Positions 51,390 through 60,181 of a DNA stretch of 64,000 bases are shown here, piece after piece. A program made the position numbers and the translations under genes. Origin of the DNA: Chryseobacterium artocarpi (GTDB lineage Bacteria; Bacteroidota; Bacteroidia; Flavobacteriales; Weeksellaceae); NCBI RefSeq assembly GCF_001684975.1, contig NZ_MAYH01000001.1, positions 769,242-833,241 of the forward strand, read 5' to 3'. A model generated the notes under the pieces. The model worked only from the letters and a program-made list of their open reading frames with translations. It had not been told where the DNA came from and did no database searches. The stretch's first letter is position 1, and each line of letters starts with the position of its first letter.

Positions 51390-51734
51390 TTATGCCTGAT
51401 TTTTAACGATCAAAACAAAGTCTTCCTCTAAAATTTTATAGCCATAGTCATAAATAAATTTGTATTCAGAACCGTTCTTATAAACTTTAAGATTAGTAAA
51501 ATAATCAAAATCAAAGCCTAGACTATCAAGCTTAGCTTTAGTGACCTTGGTTTTACCGTCAATATTTATTTCCCGAAGAATACGGTAATTTTTGCGAAGC
51601 TTATTGTTAACGTTCCGCATAAGGTTCGTAGAATCCTTGTTCTGTTTATTATTATAGGCGTTTCGGCAGGCATCATTACAGAACTTTTTATCAGACCTTC
51701 CAATGATTTTTTCGCCACATTCCAGGCAGTTCAT
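51390..51734 (-). CDS. DUF2116-like zinc-ribbon protein
   Basis: This 114-aa protein starts with a treble-clef zinc ribbon (CLECGEKIIGRSDKKFCNDA, then CRNAYNNK), the DUF2116-type N-terminus. A basic linker follows (NNKLRKNYRILREINIDGKT), then a short alpha/beta C-terminus (GFDFDYFTNLKVYKNGSEYK). The zinc ribbon and basic linker would suit nucleic-acid binding. The start codon overlaps the stop of the HPP-family gene (TAATG), so they are coupled. Confidence 0.75.
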   Translation of the reverse strand: MNCLECGEKIIGRSDKKFCNDACRNAYNNKQNKDSTNLMRNVNNKLRKNYRILREINIDGKTKVTKAKLDSLGFDFDYFTNLKVYKNGSEYKFIYDYGYKILEEDFVLIVKNQA

Positions 51735-52348
51735 TATTTTTTTATTTTGTGTGGATGTACATGTCCGTGAGCATGTTTTTTTCTTAACAGTCTTATAAAT
51801 CTGCTGTGAGAAGGGTAGCTTCTGTTAGGCGTTATATTATTAAAGAATAAAGCCACAAGAAGCAAAATAATACATCCTGATAAAACAGGAGAGATAACAT
51901 ACCAATATCCTAAATCAGGAATTTTTCCCGTAGAACTTACAGCAATCAAAGCTGTTGCACCTCCCGGGGGATGCAGGGTTTTTGTATACTGCATCAAAAC
52001 GATGGAGAAAGCTACGGCAAGAGGAGCAGAAAGCCAGATAATATCAGGAACAATTTTATAAACAGTGACTCCTACAATAGCAGAAAGAACATGCCCGCCA
52101 ATCAGATTTCTGGGTTGTGCCAACGGACTTTGTATTGCTCCGTAAATAAGGACACTAGAGGCTCCGAAAGAACCAATCAGAAAAATATTTTCAGTTTCTG
52201 TTAAAGAATGAGATTGAATGAATGCAATAATTCCTATTCCAAAAAATGCACCCAAAAAGGACCAGAAATGCTCTTTATAATCAACCAGCGTTTCTTTATA
52301 GATCACGTATTTTGACATTCTGAATGTTCTTTTTATTGTCTTCTTCAT
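51734..52348 (-). CDS. HPP-family integral membrane protein
   Basis: This 204-aa membrane protein has about four to five helices and the family-defining HPP motif in LHPPGGATALIAV. IFLIGSFGASSVLIYGAIQS precedes it. The family includes chloroplast nitrite transporters and its bacterial substrate is uncertain. The ATG at 52348 is used. An upstream TTG at 52375 adds only a short unrelated extension. The C-terminus is His/Lys-rich (RKKHAHGHVHPHKIKK), which might bind metal. It is coupled to the downstream zinc-ribbon gene. Confidence 0.86.
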   Translation of the reverse strand: MKKTIKRTFRMSKYVIYKETLVDYKEHFWSFLGAFFGIGIIAFIQSHSLTETENIFLIGSFGASSVLIYGAIQSPLAQPRNLIGGHVLSAIVGVTVYKIVPDIIWLSAPLAVAFSIVLMQYTKTLHPPGGATALIAVSSTGKIPDLGYWYVISPVLSGCIILLLVALFFNNITPNRSYPSHSRFIRLLRKKHAHGHVHPHKIKK

Positions 52349-53303
52349 TGAATTGTTTGAATAAAAGGTTTGCAAAAATCGGCAATGATTTTACTAAAAC
52401 AAAGATACATAATTATCCATTTGTAAGTGGATAGGATTTATAATAGAGTCTGTCTTTGTAAAAAGTAGACATTTAAGTACTAATGCACGAATAAATACGC
52501 TTGTGTAAACTTGTGGTTAAGAAAATTATTTAAAATATCAGAGTTCCAATTAAAATCTTAATGTGATCTAAATTTTATATTGTTGTACCAAAAGAAGATT
52601 TATTTTTAATTTTCATTTATCCTTGTCAAGAATAAGGAGGATATAAGAAAATCCGAATGGAAAGATTCCATTCTAACTTTATATCTTTTAACGATATCTA
52701 CGCATTACTCAATAAAAAAAATCTTTGTAATCTATTTTTAGGGGTGAAAAATATTTTAAACAAGTATTTATGATGTTGAATTTTTAAAATGCATCTGAAA
52801 ATTAATGTATTTTGATTCTTGTAAATATTATTTTATGTTAAATTTTTTTAAAATAAAATCCGTTTTCAAACGACTACAAATGAATTTAAATAGTTTATGA
52901 CCGGTTGTAACTTGGTGATATTACAAACTTTGTAACAGAGATTTGAGAAAACAGTGAACGTCTCTTATTTGAATATTAATTAAAAAATCTAAACATTATG
53001 TCACTAAGAAACAAAATTTATAAATATGCAATGTAGAATGTTCATTTTTCTGTAATCAGTATTTTTCAACTCTTTATTTATAAGTTTTTGTCCCATTTTT
53101 TTTATCAAAAATGAAATTATTGTTCATATTTTATTGTTCATATTTAAATTTCCAATTTAATTAACAAAATTTGTTGGTCTACGCAGATATGTTACGTTGT
53201 CATGTATTTAATTTGCGTAAAATTAAAATAGTGTATATTAAACCGAAGTTTTGATATTTCACTATGAGCTCAAAACAAATTAAATAAATAAAAATACTAA
53301 ATA
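52349..53303. other. Gene-free, AT-rich gap before the accessory island
   Basis: About 955 bp hold no frame I would call a gene. A partial repeat TACTAATGCACGAAT lies at 52478-52492. A start-like sequence at 52999 encodes only 12 codons (MSLRNKIYKYAM then stop), preceded by an AT-rich leader. It could be a remnant of a gene interrupted when the following island arrived. No tRNA or attachment site was found by eye. Confidence 0.6.
52478..52492 (-). repeat. Partial copy of the dispersed ATTCGTGCATTAGTGGC repeat
   Basis: TACTAATGCACGAAT on the plus strand is the reverse complement of ATTCGTGCATTAGTA, matching the repeat core in its first 14 positions. Confidence 0.5.
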
Positions 53304-55673
53304 ATGAAACCAATTGACATTTTAGGAATTAAAAACTTTAGAATTTTTGATAATGAGAACGGAATTTTTACAGAGATGGCTGCAATAAATTTAATTAGTG
53401 GAGCAAACAACGCTGGAAAAAGTTCTATTACAAAAGCTCTGCAGATGGTAAGAAATAGTTTAAAAGGGGATATATTTCCTTTTGATCTTGATCTGAGTGA
53501 ACAGGAGCACTTATTAGGAAATTTTAAAAATGTTCTCCACAACAAAAGAAAGAATGAAATAAATCTTTCATTACCGTTTACATTTCTTGGTTTAACAAAA
53601 CTTTATATTTCTCTTACATTTGAAGTTGATAAGAAAGATCAATACAGAGCTAAGCTGAGACGTATTGATGTAAACGATGATTTTGATCATAAGAATCTCT
53701 TTTATTTCAAGTATAGAAAAGCGACTAAAAAGGAAAAAGAATTGGATGCTGTGGATTACGAAAAAAGTGTCCAAAAGTTTAGGAAAAAGGAAGAACTAGC
53801 TGCTGAAAAGCGGAAAAAAATAATTGCAGATGGTAATCAATATGATATTTTTTCTTCGGATTATGAATTTCTATACCCTCCATTGGAAAATCCAGTAGAT
53901 TCATTTATTGACTGGAGTATTAATACTAAAAAGCTTCGAAGTTATTTAACACCACTATTGGAAATTTATAAAGATTACTTAAAGAATGGAAAGAGTTTTG
54001 AATGGCTAGAACAACGTGACAAATATACTGACGATATATCATTTCCTTTTATTCCGTCCACATTTGTCAGATCTTTTAAAGGTGATGTTGATATAAAGAC
54101 GTGGGAAAACTTCATAAAGGTGGGGCTAAAAAAACATCTCAAAAAAGGAAAATACAAAATTGGAGAAGGAGATTTTGAAATTGATGATGTTTTTTGGGCA
54201 AAATTATCAATTGAATATGTCTTTTACAAAGGTTCCTTATCAATATTAAAGGAAAATCTTCCATGGTTAGCCAAAGAAGAAAATCAGAGAGAAATTCATT
54301 ACAATGTAATGGCAAACTGTTTTGAAAGTAGTTGGCAAAATTTAGCCAACAGGATATTGAGTATTCACTACATTTCGAATATAAGAGAACAAAGCTCAAG
54401 AGGATATAATGCAACTTCCAGTACACCGTTTGTTAACTTATTAAAAAAAGTAGATTCTGTAAATTTGTCAGACAATGATTTCATCAATAGGTATTTACAA
54501 AAACTGAACATCGGTAAAAGTATCAAAATTGATCATCTTTTGGACTATCAACTCATTAAAGTATGGGTAGAAACAATGGATGGAACCTACAGGGAGCTAG
54601 TTGATTTTGGATCTGGAATAAAACAGTTAGTCTTTATTTTGATGCAAATAGCTGTGCTATCAAAGGATAACAAATCTGAAAGGGTCATTTATAATTTTCA
54701 TGATGGAGAAATGTGGAAAGAATATTACAAACCCAGTGTTCTTGTTGTAGAGGAGCCTGAATCTAATTTACATCCAGGTTGGCAATCGATTTTGGCAGAG
54801 ATGTTTTTGGAGGCTAATCAAAAGTATAACATTCAGCTAATCGTTGAAACACATAGCGAATATTTGATCCGTAGTTTTCAGAATTTAGTGGCTAAAAATA
54901 AACTCAAGAATGAAAAAGTTAAAATTTTCTATTTGCGAAGCAAAAACTATGTGACGCAAGGACGACCACAACTGCAGAAAATTGATATTAATAGTGACGG
55001 GAGTATCGATTATAAGGCTTTTGATAGTGGTTTCTTTGATGTATCGGATGAACTTGAGTTAGGAAGACTAAATTTATACAGAAGTAAATTTGTGACCGAG
55101 TATAATGCACTTCGTCAAAGCAAAGAGGAAAGCGATGGAAAAGTAGCAGATCTGGAAAGAAAGGTAGACGAATTCACACAACGTGCAGATTTGAGAATTT
55201 ATAAAAGGAGGGTTGAGCAAGATATTGATATACAAGCATTAGATGATTCTACTGTAAACTATTTAATATCAGGTCAATTTTTAATTGATACATTGCTACG
55301 CGGAGATGATTATTCTCCAGTTATAATGCAGTATGGAAGAGCAATAGAAAACGAAATGAAACAATTATTTGTTATTATTGATCCAAGTGAAAAGTGGATG
55401 ATAGGTCCTATGAAAATATTTCTAAAGGACGCAAATGACACTTCGGTGAATTATTCTAAAGAGAAACCTATGAACCGATTGAGAAGTCTGAGAAGTTTGT
55501 TATCAACATATTTTAATAACTTTGACAATGTAAATCTTTCGGATATTGATGATTTGCATATAAATAGGAACGACGCTGGGCATGCAGGCCATATTAAAAC
55601 TAAAGTTGAAGCTGAAGAATATATTCGAAAAGCTAAGGCTTTTTTAAATAATTGGATTTCTCAAAAAAAATAA
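53304..55673 (+). CDS. AAA/OLD-like ATPase with DUF3696-type segment and C-terminal HEPN-like RNase motif
   Basis: This 789-aa cytoplasmic protein begins with an ABC/OLD-type ATPase. Walker A GANNAGKS is at 33-40, a long insert follows, the signature FGSG is at 435-438, Walker B VLVVEEPE is at 479-486 and the H-switch ETHSEYL is at 515-521. A DUF3696-like part (IFYLRSKNYVTQG, SGFFDVSDELELG) comes next, then a coiled linker. The C-terminal helical part (about 640-789) carries RNDAGH at 755-760, fitting the HEPN R-N-x3-H catalytic motif. ATPase-HEPN fusions such as PrrC and RloC are abortive-infection ribonucleases, so a single-gene defence role is inferred. The start follows an AT-rich leader with weak promoter signals, and a 16-bp hairpin ends the gene. 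Confidence 0.75.
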   Translation: MKPIDILGIKNFRIFDNENGIFTEMAAINLISGANNAGKSSITKALQMVRNSLKGDIFPFDLDLSEQEHLLGNFKNVLHNKRKNEINLSLPFTFLGLTKLYISLTFEVDKKDQYRAKLRRIDVNDDFDHKNLFYFKYRKATKKEKELDAVDYEKSVQKFRKKEELAAEKRKKIIADGNQYDIFSSDYEFLYPPLENPVDSFIDWSINTKKLRSYLTPLLEIYKDYLKNGKSFEWLEQRDKYTDDISFPFIPSTFVRSFKGDVDIKTWENFIKVGLKKHLKKGKYKIGEGDFEIDDVFWAKLSIEYVFYKGSLSILKENLPWLAKEENQREIHYNVMANCFESSWQNLANRILSIHYISNIREQSSRGYNATSSTPFVNLLKKVDSVNLSDNDFINRYLQKLNIGKSIKIDHLLDYQLIKVWVETMDGTYRELVDFGSGIKQLVFILMQIAVLSKDNKSERVIYNFHDGEMWKEYYKPSVLVVEEPESNLHPGWQSILAEMFLEANQKYNIQLIVETHSEYLIRSFQNLVAKNKLKNEKVKIFYLRSKNYVTQGRPQLQKIDINSDGSIDYKAFDSGFFDVSDELELGRLNLYRSKFVTEYNALRQSKEESDGKVADLERKVDEFTQRADLRIYKRRVEQDIDIQALDDSTVNYLISGQFLIDTLLRGDDYSPVIMQYGRAIENEMKQLFVIIDPSEKWMIGPMKIFLKDANDTSVNYSKEKPMNRLRSLRSLLSTYFNNFDNVNLSDIDDLHINRNDAGHAGHIKTKVEAEEYIRKAKAFLNNWISQKK

Positions 55674-56158
55674 TTCTTATTACTATGAGTAAAAATTAGA
55701 ACCTACTCACTAAAACTCGTAAAAAATACGTGATTTTGAGTTGATTGCGCATCGTATTTTATTACTTTAAAAATTGGATATTTTTAAAGTAATAACTTTT
55801 TCATGTAGAAATTTCAAGAATTTGATAACGTTTTCAATAAATCTTAACTGATATGGCTTTTAACAAACCTGATAACCTTCCATTGAATTTAAGCTATTCC
55901 ATATAAATGTTTTGCTTAAATTCAAAAATAATAAACAAACGTTCATTTGAATGAAAGAATAAGATATTTTAACTCTATGTATCTCAGATCTTGAAGATTT
56001 AGTGTGTTATTTATTAAATGCAGAGCTAGACAAAAAACATTTTGTGAATATATTTATTTTATAGTAATATTGTATTAAATTTTACGTGATTAAGAGCTAA
56101 GATTGCTTAGAATAAAATTTTTAGTCAGGAATATTGAAAGTTATTTATAAATTGAATT
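55674..56158. other. Intergenic AT-rich spacer of the island
   Basis: These 485 bp hold the terminator of the ATPase gene and otherwise AT-rich sequence. A 17-codon frame at 55853 (MAFNKPDNLPLNLSYSI) and another stop-to-stop stretch near 55990-56064 look protein-like. Both are too short to call, and may be decayed gene remnants. Confidence 0.5.
55759..55795 (+). terminator. Perfect 16-bp AT-rich hairpin after the ATPase-HEPN gene
   Basis: TTATTACTTTAAAAAT (55759-55774) pairs perfectly with ATTTTTAAAGTAATAA (55780-55795) around a 5-nt loop. A CTTTTT tail follows, as expected for a terminator. Confidence 0.7.
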
Positions 56159-57094
56159 ATGACAGATTTAGAAAAAAATACACATTTTAAGATTTTAGTT
56201 TTAGATGGAGGAGGATCAAAAGGGGTTTATACGTTGGGAATATTAAAGGAGCTAGAATTAAAACTGGGATCTCCATTATGTGAGCATTTTAATTTAATTT
56301 ATGGAACAAGTACTGGATCTATTATTGGGGCTCTTTTAGCACTTGGTAAGTCAATTTCTGAAATAAAAGAGCTTTATGATAAAAATATTCCTGTAATAAT
56401 GTCAAAAGCAAATAAAAAATCGAGAAGTAAGGCGTTGAAAGAGCTGGCTGATTTGATTTTTAAAGATTTAAAGTTTGAAGATTTCAAAACAGATGTAGGA
56501 ATTGTTGCTGTTAATTATTCAACACAAAATCCTTTAATATTTAAATCTAACAAAAAACAGGCCCATGGAATGGCACAGTCTTTTATACCGGGTTTTGGAT
56601 GTACTATTTCTGAAGCAGTACAAGCTTCATGTTCTGCATACCCCATTTTCAATCGTAAAATTGTTACTACGGTTAATAATGGTGTCATTGACACATTGGA
56701 CGGGGGGTTTATTGCAAATAATGCCACGTTATTTGCTTTGGTCGATGCAGATAAAGCTTTTAAAGTTTCAAGTGATAATATAAGGCTTTTGAGCCTTGGG
56801 ACAGGTTCCTTTATTGAAAGTCCAATGAAAGGTCTTATAGGTTATTTAAGTTATTTAAAATTTTTCAAGTTTGTAGGACGAATTTTAACTTCCAGTACCA
56901 ATACAAATGTAATTTTGGCAAAGTTGCTTTATCCTCATATCCGAATCGTAAGGATAAATGATGTATTCAATCAGCCAGAATATGGAACAAATATGTTAGA
57001 AAAAAACAAAAGAAAATTAGAAAAACTATTCCAACTGGGCAGAAATAGCTTCGCATCGAAAGAAGCGGAAATCGAGAATTTATTTAATGAATAG
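56159..57094 (+). CDS. Patatin-like phospholipase
   Basis: This 311-aa protein has the full patatin set. The oxyanion loop DGGGSKG is at 16-22, the nucleophile elbow G-T-S-T-G is at 49-53 with Ser51, and the catalytic aspartate Asp181 is in LDGGFIANNA. The fold hydrolyses acyl chains of phospholipids. In CBASS the patatin CapV is switched on by a cyclic nucleotide and destroys the membrane of infected cells. Here it lies convergent to a gene with a diadenylate-cyclase-like domain, which makes a similar effector role an attractive inference. No signal peptide is seen, so it should act from the cytoplasm on the inner membrane. The C-terminal 110 residues are unrecognised. Confidence 0.88.
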   Translation: MTDLEKNTHFKILVLDGGGSKGVYTLGILKELELKLGSPLCEHFNLIYGTSTGSIIGALLALGKSISEIKELYDKNIPVIMSKANKKSRSKALKELADLIFKDLKFEDFKTDVGIVAVNYSTQNPLIFKSNKKQAHGMAQSFIPGFGCTISEAVQASCSAYPIFNRKIVTTVNNGVIDTLDGGFIANNATLFALVDADKAFKVSSDNIRLLSLGTGSFIESPMKGLIGYLSYLKFFKFVGRILTSSTNTNVILAKLLYPHIRIVRINDVFNQPEYGTNMLEKNKRKLEKLFQLGRNSFASKEAEIENLFNE

Positions 57095-57204
57095 TATATT
57101 TTAATACCTTTATTATTCTAGTAGAGCTCCTAAAAAGATCTAATAAATAGTTTTTAATAATCGTCTATATAGAATGGAGAGTACAAATAAAATTGACAAA
57201 ATTT

Positions 57205-57235
57205 AAAGAGGCTGATATTTTTTTGACAGCCTCTT
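57205..57235. terminator. Bidirectional terminator between the patatin and the partner gene
   Basis: AAGAGGCTG (57206-57214) pairs with CAGCCTCTT (57227-57235). The right arm reaches the stop codon of the 444-aa protein gene, and T/A runs flank both sides. Confidence 0.7.
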
Positions 57236-58568
57236 ATTTATTTGCATAACCAATTTTTTTAAACATTTTTCCAGCTAAGGTCTTTATTTTTTCTTTATTT
57301 TTTGCTGAAGTAAATTTGAGTAAATTTAAAACATCTCTATCTTGTATTTGCGGAAGGATCCGACTAATAAGGCCCGGTGGGAAAACGTTATTTAACCATC
57401 TATCCAATGGATTATTTTGAGTTAATTTATTTAATATTCTATCATCTACTGATAAGCATTGATCTAAATAATATATCCACCTATCATCAGTTAAGTTTTT
57501 TAATATATGGGATGCACTACTTTGAGCTTCTCTTGACACTCCATAGCCATTTCCCAGCCTTACACATAAAACAGCGCAGATAGAAACCGAAAGTGCTGGG
57601 GAGGGTATAACGCTACCCATACTATATAAAGTATTTACTGGCTTATGTTCATTATAAAAATTATTCATTCCTTCATGTGCAATTAATATTTCATTTGCAG
57701 CTTTAATAAAAGATGATGAGCGCAAGTCTTCTGGAACAAAATCAAATCCTTTAACTCTAAGAAGTACTTTTTTTAGACCACTTGCTGCTTTTGTCTGGCC
57801 ATCAGTAAATAATTCTGAATAAGCACGACCTATTTGCCATCTTTCAGGATGTTTTAAACTGGACCAGATTAATGGTACAATGAGATTGGCATTTGATAAA
57901 GAATTTTCAAGCTGTGCACCAACTGAAGACTTTATTATTGATAATAATATACGAATGACTGTCCTATGAAAAAAGTATGGGCTCTGAACTAGTTTTGTTA
58001 TATACGGATTATCATTATTTAAAGTCTGTTCTTCAAGCTCTGTTCTGAAATTTTGAAAGTCAATTGCAGCTTCAATTTTGTTATAACCTAAAACACCTTG
58101 GATACAAGATCTGACAATTGTTTTTGCTTCGTCTGAAGTCATCTCATCTTCATAATCATCGTCTAAATCTTGCTGATTAAAATGAGTAACCGTTTCCATT
58201 GCTTGTCTTAATCTAAAAGCAGATGTACCACTTATAACACCCAATTCTTCGGCCAATCTAATAGCTTCAAATTCTGAAATTGCTTGTTGAATATCTGAAT
58301 ATTCATTGATATCAGGTCTATCCAACATTTCTGCAATAAATGAAAGCCCCATTTTACTTAGCTGATTTTTTAATGAGGTAATTGCCTTAATCCATATATA
58401 TGTTGAAACCATTTCATACGCTTCGCTATTAAACGCAGAAATAATTTGCTTTTTGTCTTTCGTTTGAAGCTGAAGCCCATATTCCACCATTTCTTCAATT
58501 TTTGACACTTTTTTTGGAAGTACTGGCAGTGCATCATTATGCCATAATATTAATTCTGGATTACTCAT
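57234..58568 (-). CDS. Unrecognised 444-aa protein coupled to the DAC-like gene
   Basis: This helix-rich, cytoplasmic protein has no signal peptide, membrane segment or domain I recognise. Visible traits are an N-terminal LILWHNDALPVLPKKVSKIE, an acidic patch (DLDDDYEDEMTSDEAK, about 134-149), a central LSNANLIVPLIWSSLKHPER and a C-terminal NPLDRWLNNVFPPGLISRIL region. Its ATG overlaps the stop of the upstream DAC-like gene by 4 bp (ATGA), which implies tightly coupled expression and probably a shared complex. It may be a sensor, regulator or effector of that enzyme. The sequence does not decide between these. Confidence 0.7.
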   Translation of the reverse strand: MSNPELILWHNDALPVLPKKVSKIEEMVEYGLQLQTKDKKQIISAFNSEAYEMVSTYIWIKAITSLKNQLSKMGLSFIAEMLDRPDINEYSDIQQAISEFEAIRLAEELGVISGTSAFRLRQAMETVTHFNQQDLDDDYEDEMTSDEAKTIVRSCIQGVLGYNKIEAAIDFQNFRTELEEQTLNNDNPYITKLVQSPYFFHRTVIRILLSIIKSSVGAQLENSLSNANLIVPLIWSSLKHPERWQIGRAYSELFTDGQTKAASGLKKVLLRVKGFDFVPEDLRSSSFIKAANEILIAHEGMNNFYNEHKPVNTLYSMGSVIPSPALSVSICAVLCVRLGNGYGVSREAQSSASHILKNLTDDRWIYYLDQCLSVDDRILNKLTQNNPLDRWLNNVFPPGLISRILPQIQDRDVLNLLKFTSAKNKEKIKTLAGKMFKKIGYANK

Positions 58569-59599
58569 TTCTTTTTAATTTCTATTTTTCCATCTTGAGA
58601 CTGAATGTAGGTAGCTTCTAATCCATTTCCAACAAGACTATTTAATGCTAAAAAAGTCCTACTTCTTGCTCCGCCTGAGGTATTAGTTTTGGCAATTGAA
58701 TTTGGATGCTTAATAAAGACATTATAAGCAGCAATTTCTCCGGAGTTAGTAAAAATTGTTATTCCATCACTTTCCATCATTCCAATAATGATTGTAAATA
58801 ATCCATTTAACTTAGAATTTGCTGTTAAATCATTTTTATTTCGTAGCTCTTCAATAATTTCAGGTATATTTATGCGAGCCTCTAAAATTATACCATCTAA
58901 TAATTTTTTAGGAATAATTTTTTTCTTATGACTTATTACACATGCTAGACTACCATGTCCTTTCTTTAATATTTCATTAAATATTTTTTTGTAATACGTA
59001 AAGGTTTGCTCTTTTAATTCTTTCTTTACATTTTTAACTATAGAATCAACGAAATCTAATTGATTTTGAGTTGGAGATTGATGTGGTTCATCACTGCCTC
59101 CAAAACTTATTACTAAAGGCTCATTTGCAACACTTTTTATTTCAATCAGTTTATCTGAAATTTGATGTAAAAGAATAACTTTTATTTCATCAGATCCTTC
59201 TTTAATTAAAAGATCTTCTATTTCTACGGAAAGAAGGGATACTCCAGCTCTAAATACTCCATATTTAAAATGAGTATCAGTTCTCTGGATATATATCGAC
59301 CAATCACTATCAGTAAGAGGAGCACACTTTTTTAATGCCCTTTGCATTGTTTCTTTTGTTTTATTTCCTTCTCCAATAAAACAATACTGAGAAGTAGGTA
59401 ATACGCTAAGTACTAAATCTATATCATCAACAATATATATTTTTGGAAATAGATTTTTACCTTCCTCTCTATAATTAACCAATTGGTTAACTAAAGAGAC
59501 TATTCCATCTTGAGTTATTAAACAATCCATTCCCTCTGCTTTAAGAAGTGATGTTGCTTGATCCAGAATTACTTGTTTGAGTGATATTGATTTTCCCAA
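58565..59599 (-). CDS. Protein with C-terminal diadenylate-cyclase-like (DAC/DisA_N) domain
   Basis: This 344-aa cytoplasmic protein has an N-terminal half of about 200 residues that I do not recognise (LLKAEGMDCLITQDGIVSLV, YCFIGEGNKTKETMQRALKK). The C-terminal part (about 205-344) follows the DAC fold. GHGSLACVISHKK at 214-226 corresponds to the first strand. SDGITIFTNSGEIAAYNVFI holds D278-G279 of the DGA motif. GGARSRTFLALNSLVG (309-324) holds the two arginines of the RHR motif with Ser in place of His. QSQDGKIEI ends the domain. DAC enzymes make c-di-AMP. Here the variant motifs could change product or make a nucleotide sensor. It is coupled to the 444-aa gene. Confidence 0.65.
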   Translation of the reverse strand: MGKSISLKQVILDQATSLLKAEGMDCLITQDGIVSLVNQLVNYREEGKNLFPKIYIVDDIDLVLSVLPTSQYCFIGEGNKTKETMQRALKKCAPLTDSDWSIYIQRTDTHFKYGVFRAGVSLLSVEIEDLLIKEGSDEIKVILLHQISDKLIEIKSVANEPLVISFGGSDEPHQSPTQNQLDFVDSIVKNVKKELKEQTFTYYKKIFNEILKKGHGSLACVISHKKKIIPKKLLDGIILEARINIPEIIEELRNKNDLTANSKLNGLFTIIIGMMESDGITIFTNSGEIAAYNVFIKHPNSIAKTNTSGGARSRTFLALNSLVGNGLEATYIQSQDGKIEIKKK

Positions 59600-59717
59600 T
59601 TCTAATGTTTTAAATGTAGTAGGACTGCATTAAGGCAAAGTAACATTACCAAATATACTAAGTTTTTTAAAATTTTAAAAGCGAGTGAAATAATTTATTT
59701 AATGAGTATATCTATCC

Positions 59718-60164
59718 TTAAAATACAATATACTGATCATCGTTTTCCAGATATATTGCCAAGCCCAACAAGACCAAAGGATTCCATACTTTTTCGATCG
59801 CTTCAGGGCTATTCCACTCACAATATTCAGATTTTTTTAAATTATTACTAGAAATTATTCTCTTTCCAAACACTTCTCTACACTTTAATATAAGACTGAT
59901 AGATATTCCTTTGCCTAAATAATATTTATTCCTATCAGGGTGTAAATCAACAACTTTTAAGTCAGTTTGATTTTCCATTACACGTAGAATTAGGCTGAAT
60001 GAATCTTCATTTTCTTTTGATTCTTCATAAATTTCAAAAGCGTAAATAAATGCATTGTAAATGACATTAAATTCATAGGTATATTTAGCTGTTAATTCAT
60101 ACCTTGTATTATTTTTATTACTTATGAATTTAAATTTTTGAGTATAATTATCGGCTAAATACAT
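59718..60164 (-). CDS. Small GNAT-like protein of unknown activity
   Basis: This 148-aa protein has a core that looks like a degenerate N-acetyltransferase: VVDLHPDRNKYYLGKGISIS resembles the acetyl-CoA-binding strand-loop-helix, followed by LILKCREVFGKRIISSNN. A C-terminal VWNPLVLLGLAIYLENDDQY stretch matches the end of many GNAT domains. The canonical Q/R-x2-G-x-G/A is not complete (LGKG only). It lies within the defence-like array between the HNH and the DAC-like genes, 118 bp before the latter. An enzymatic or toxin role is possible but unproven. Confidence 0.5.
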   Translation of the reverse strand: MYLADNYTQKFKFISNKNNTRYELTAKYTYEFNVIYNAFIYAFEIYEESKENEDSFSLILRVMENQTDLKVVDLHPDRNKYYLGKGISISLILKCREVFGKRIISSNNLKKSEYCEWNSPEAIEKVWNPLVLLGLAIYLENDDQYIVF

Positions 60165-60181
60165 ATAAATAATTTAGATTA

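Noticed and set aside
55853..55906. 17-codon frame MAFNKPDNLPLNLSYSI
   Set aside because: It is too short, has no ribosome binding site or neighbour linkage, and may be a chance or decayed frame.
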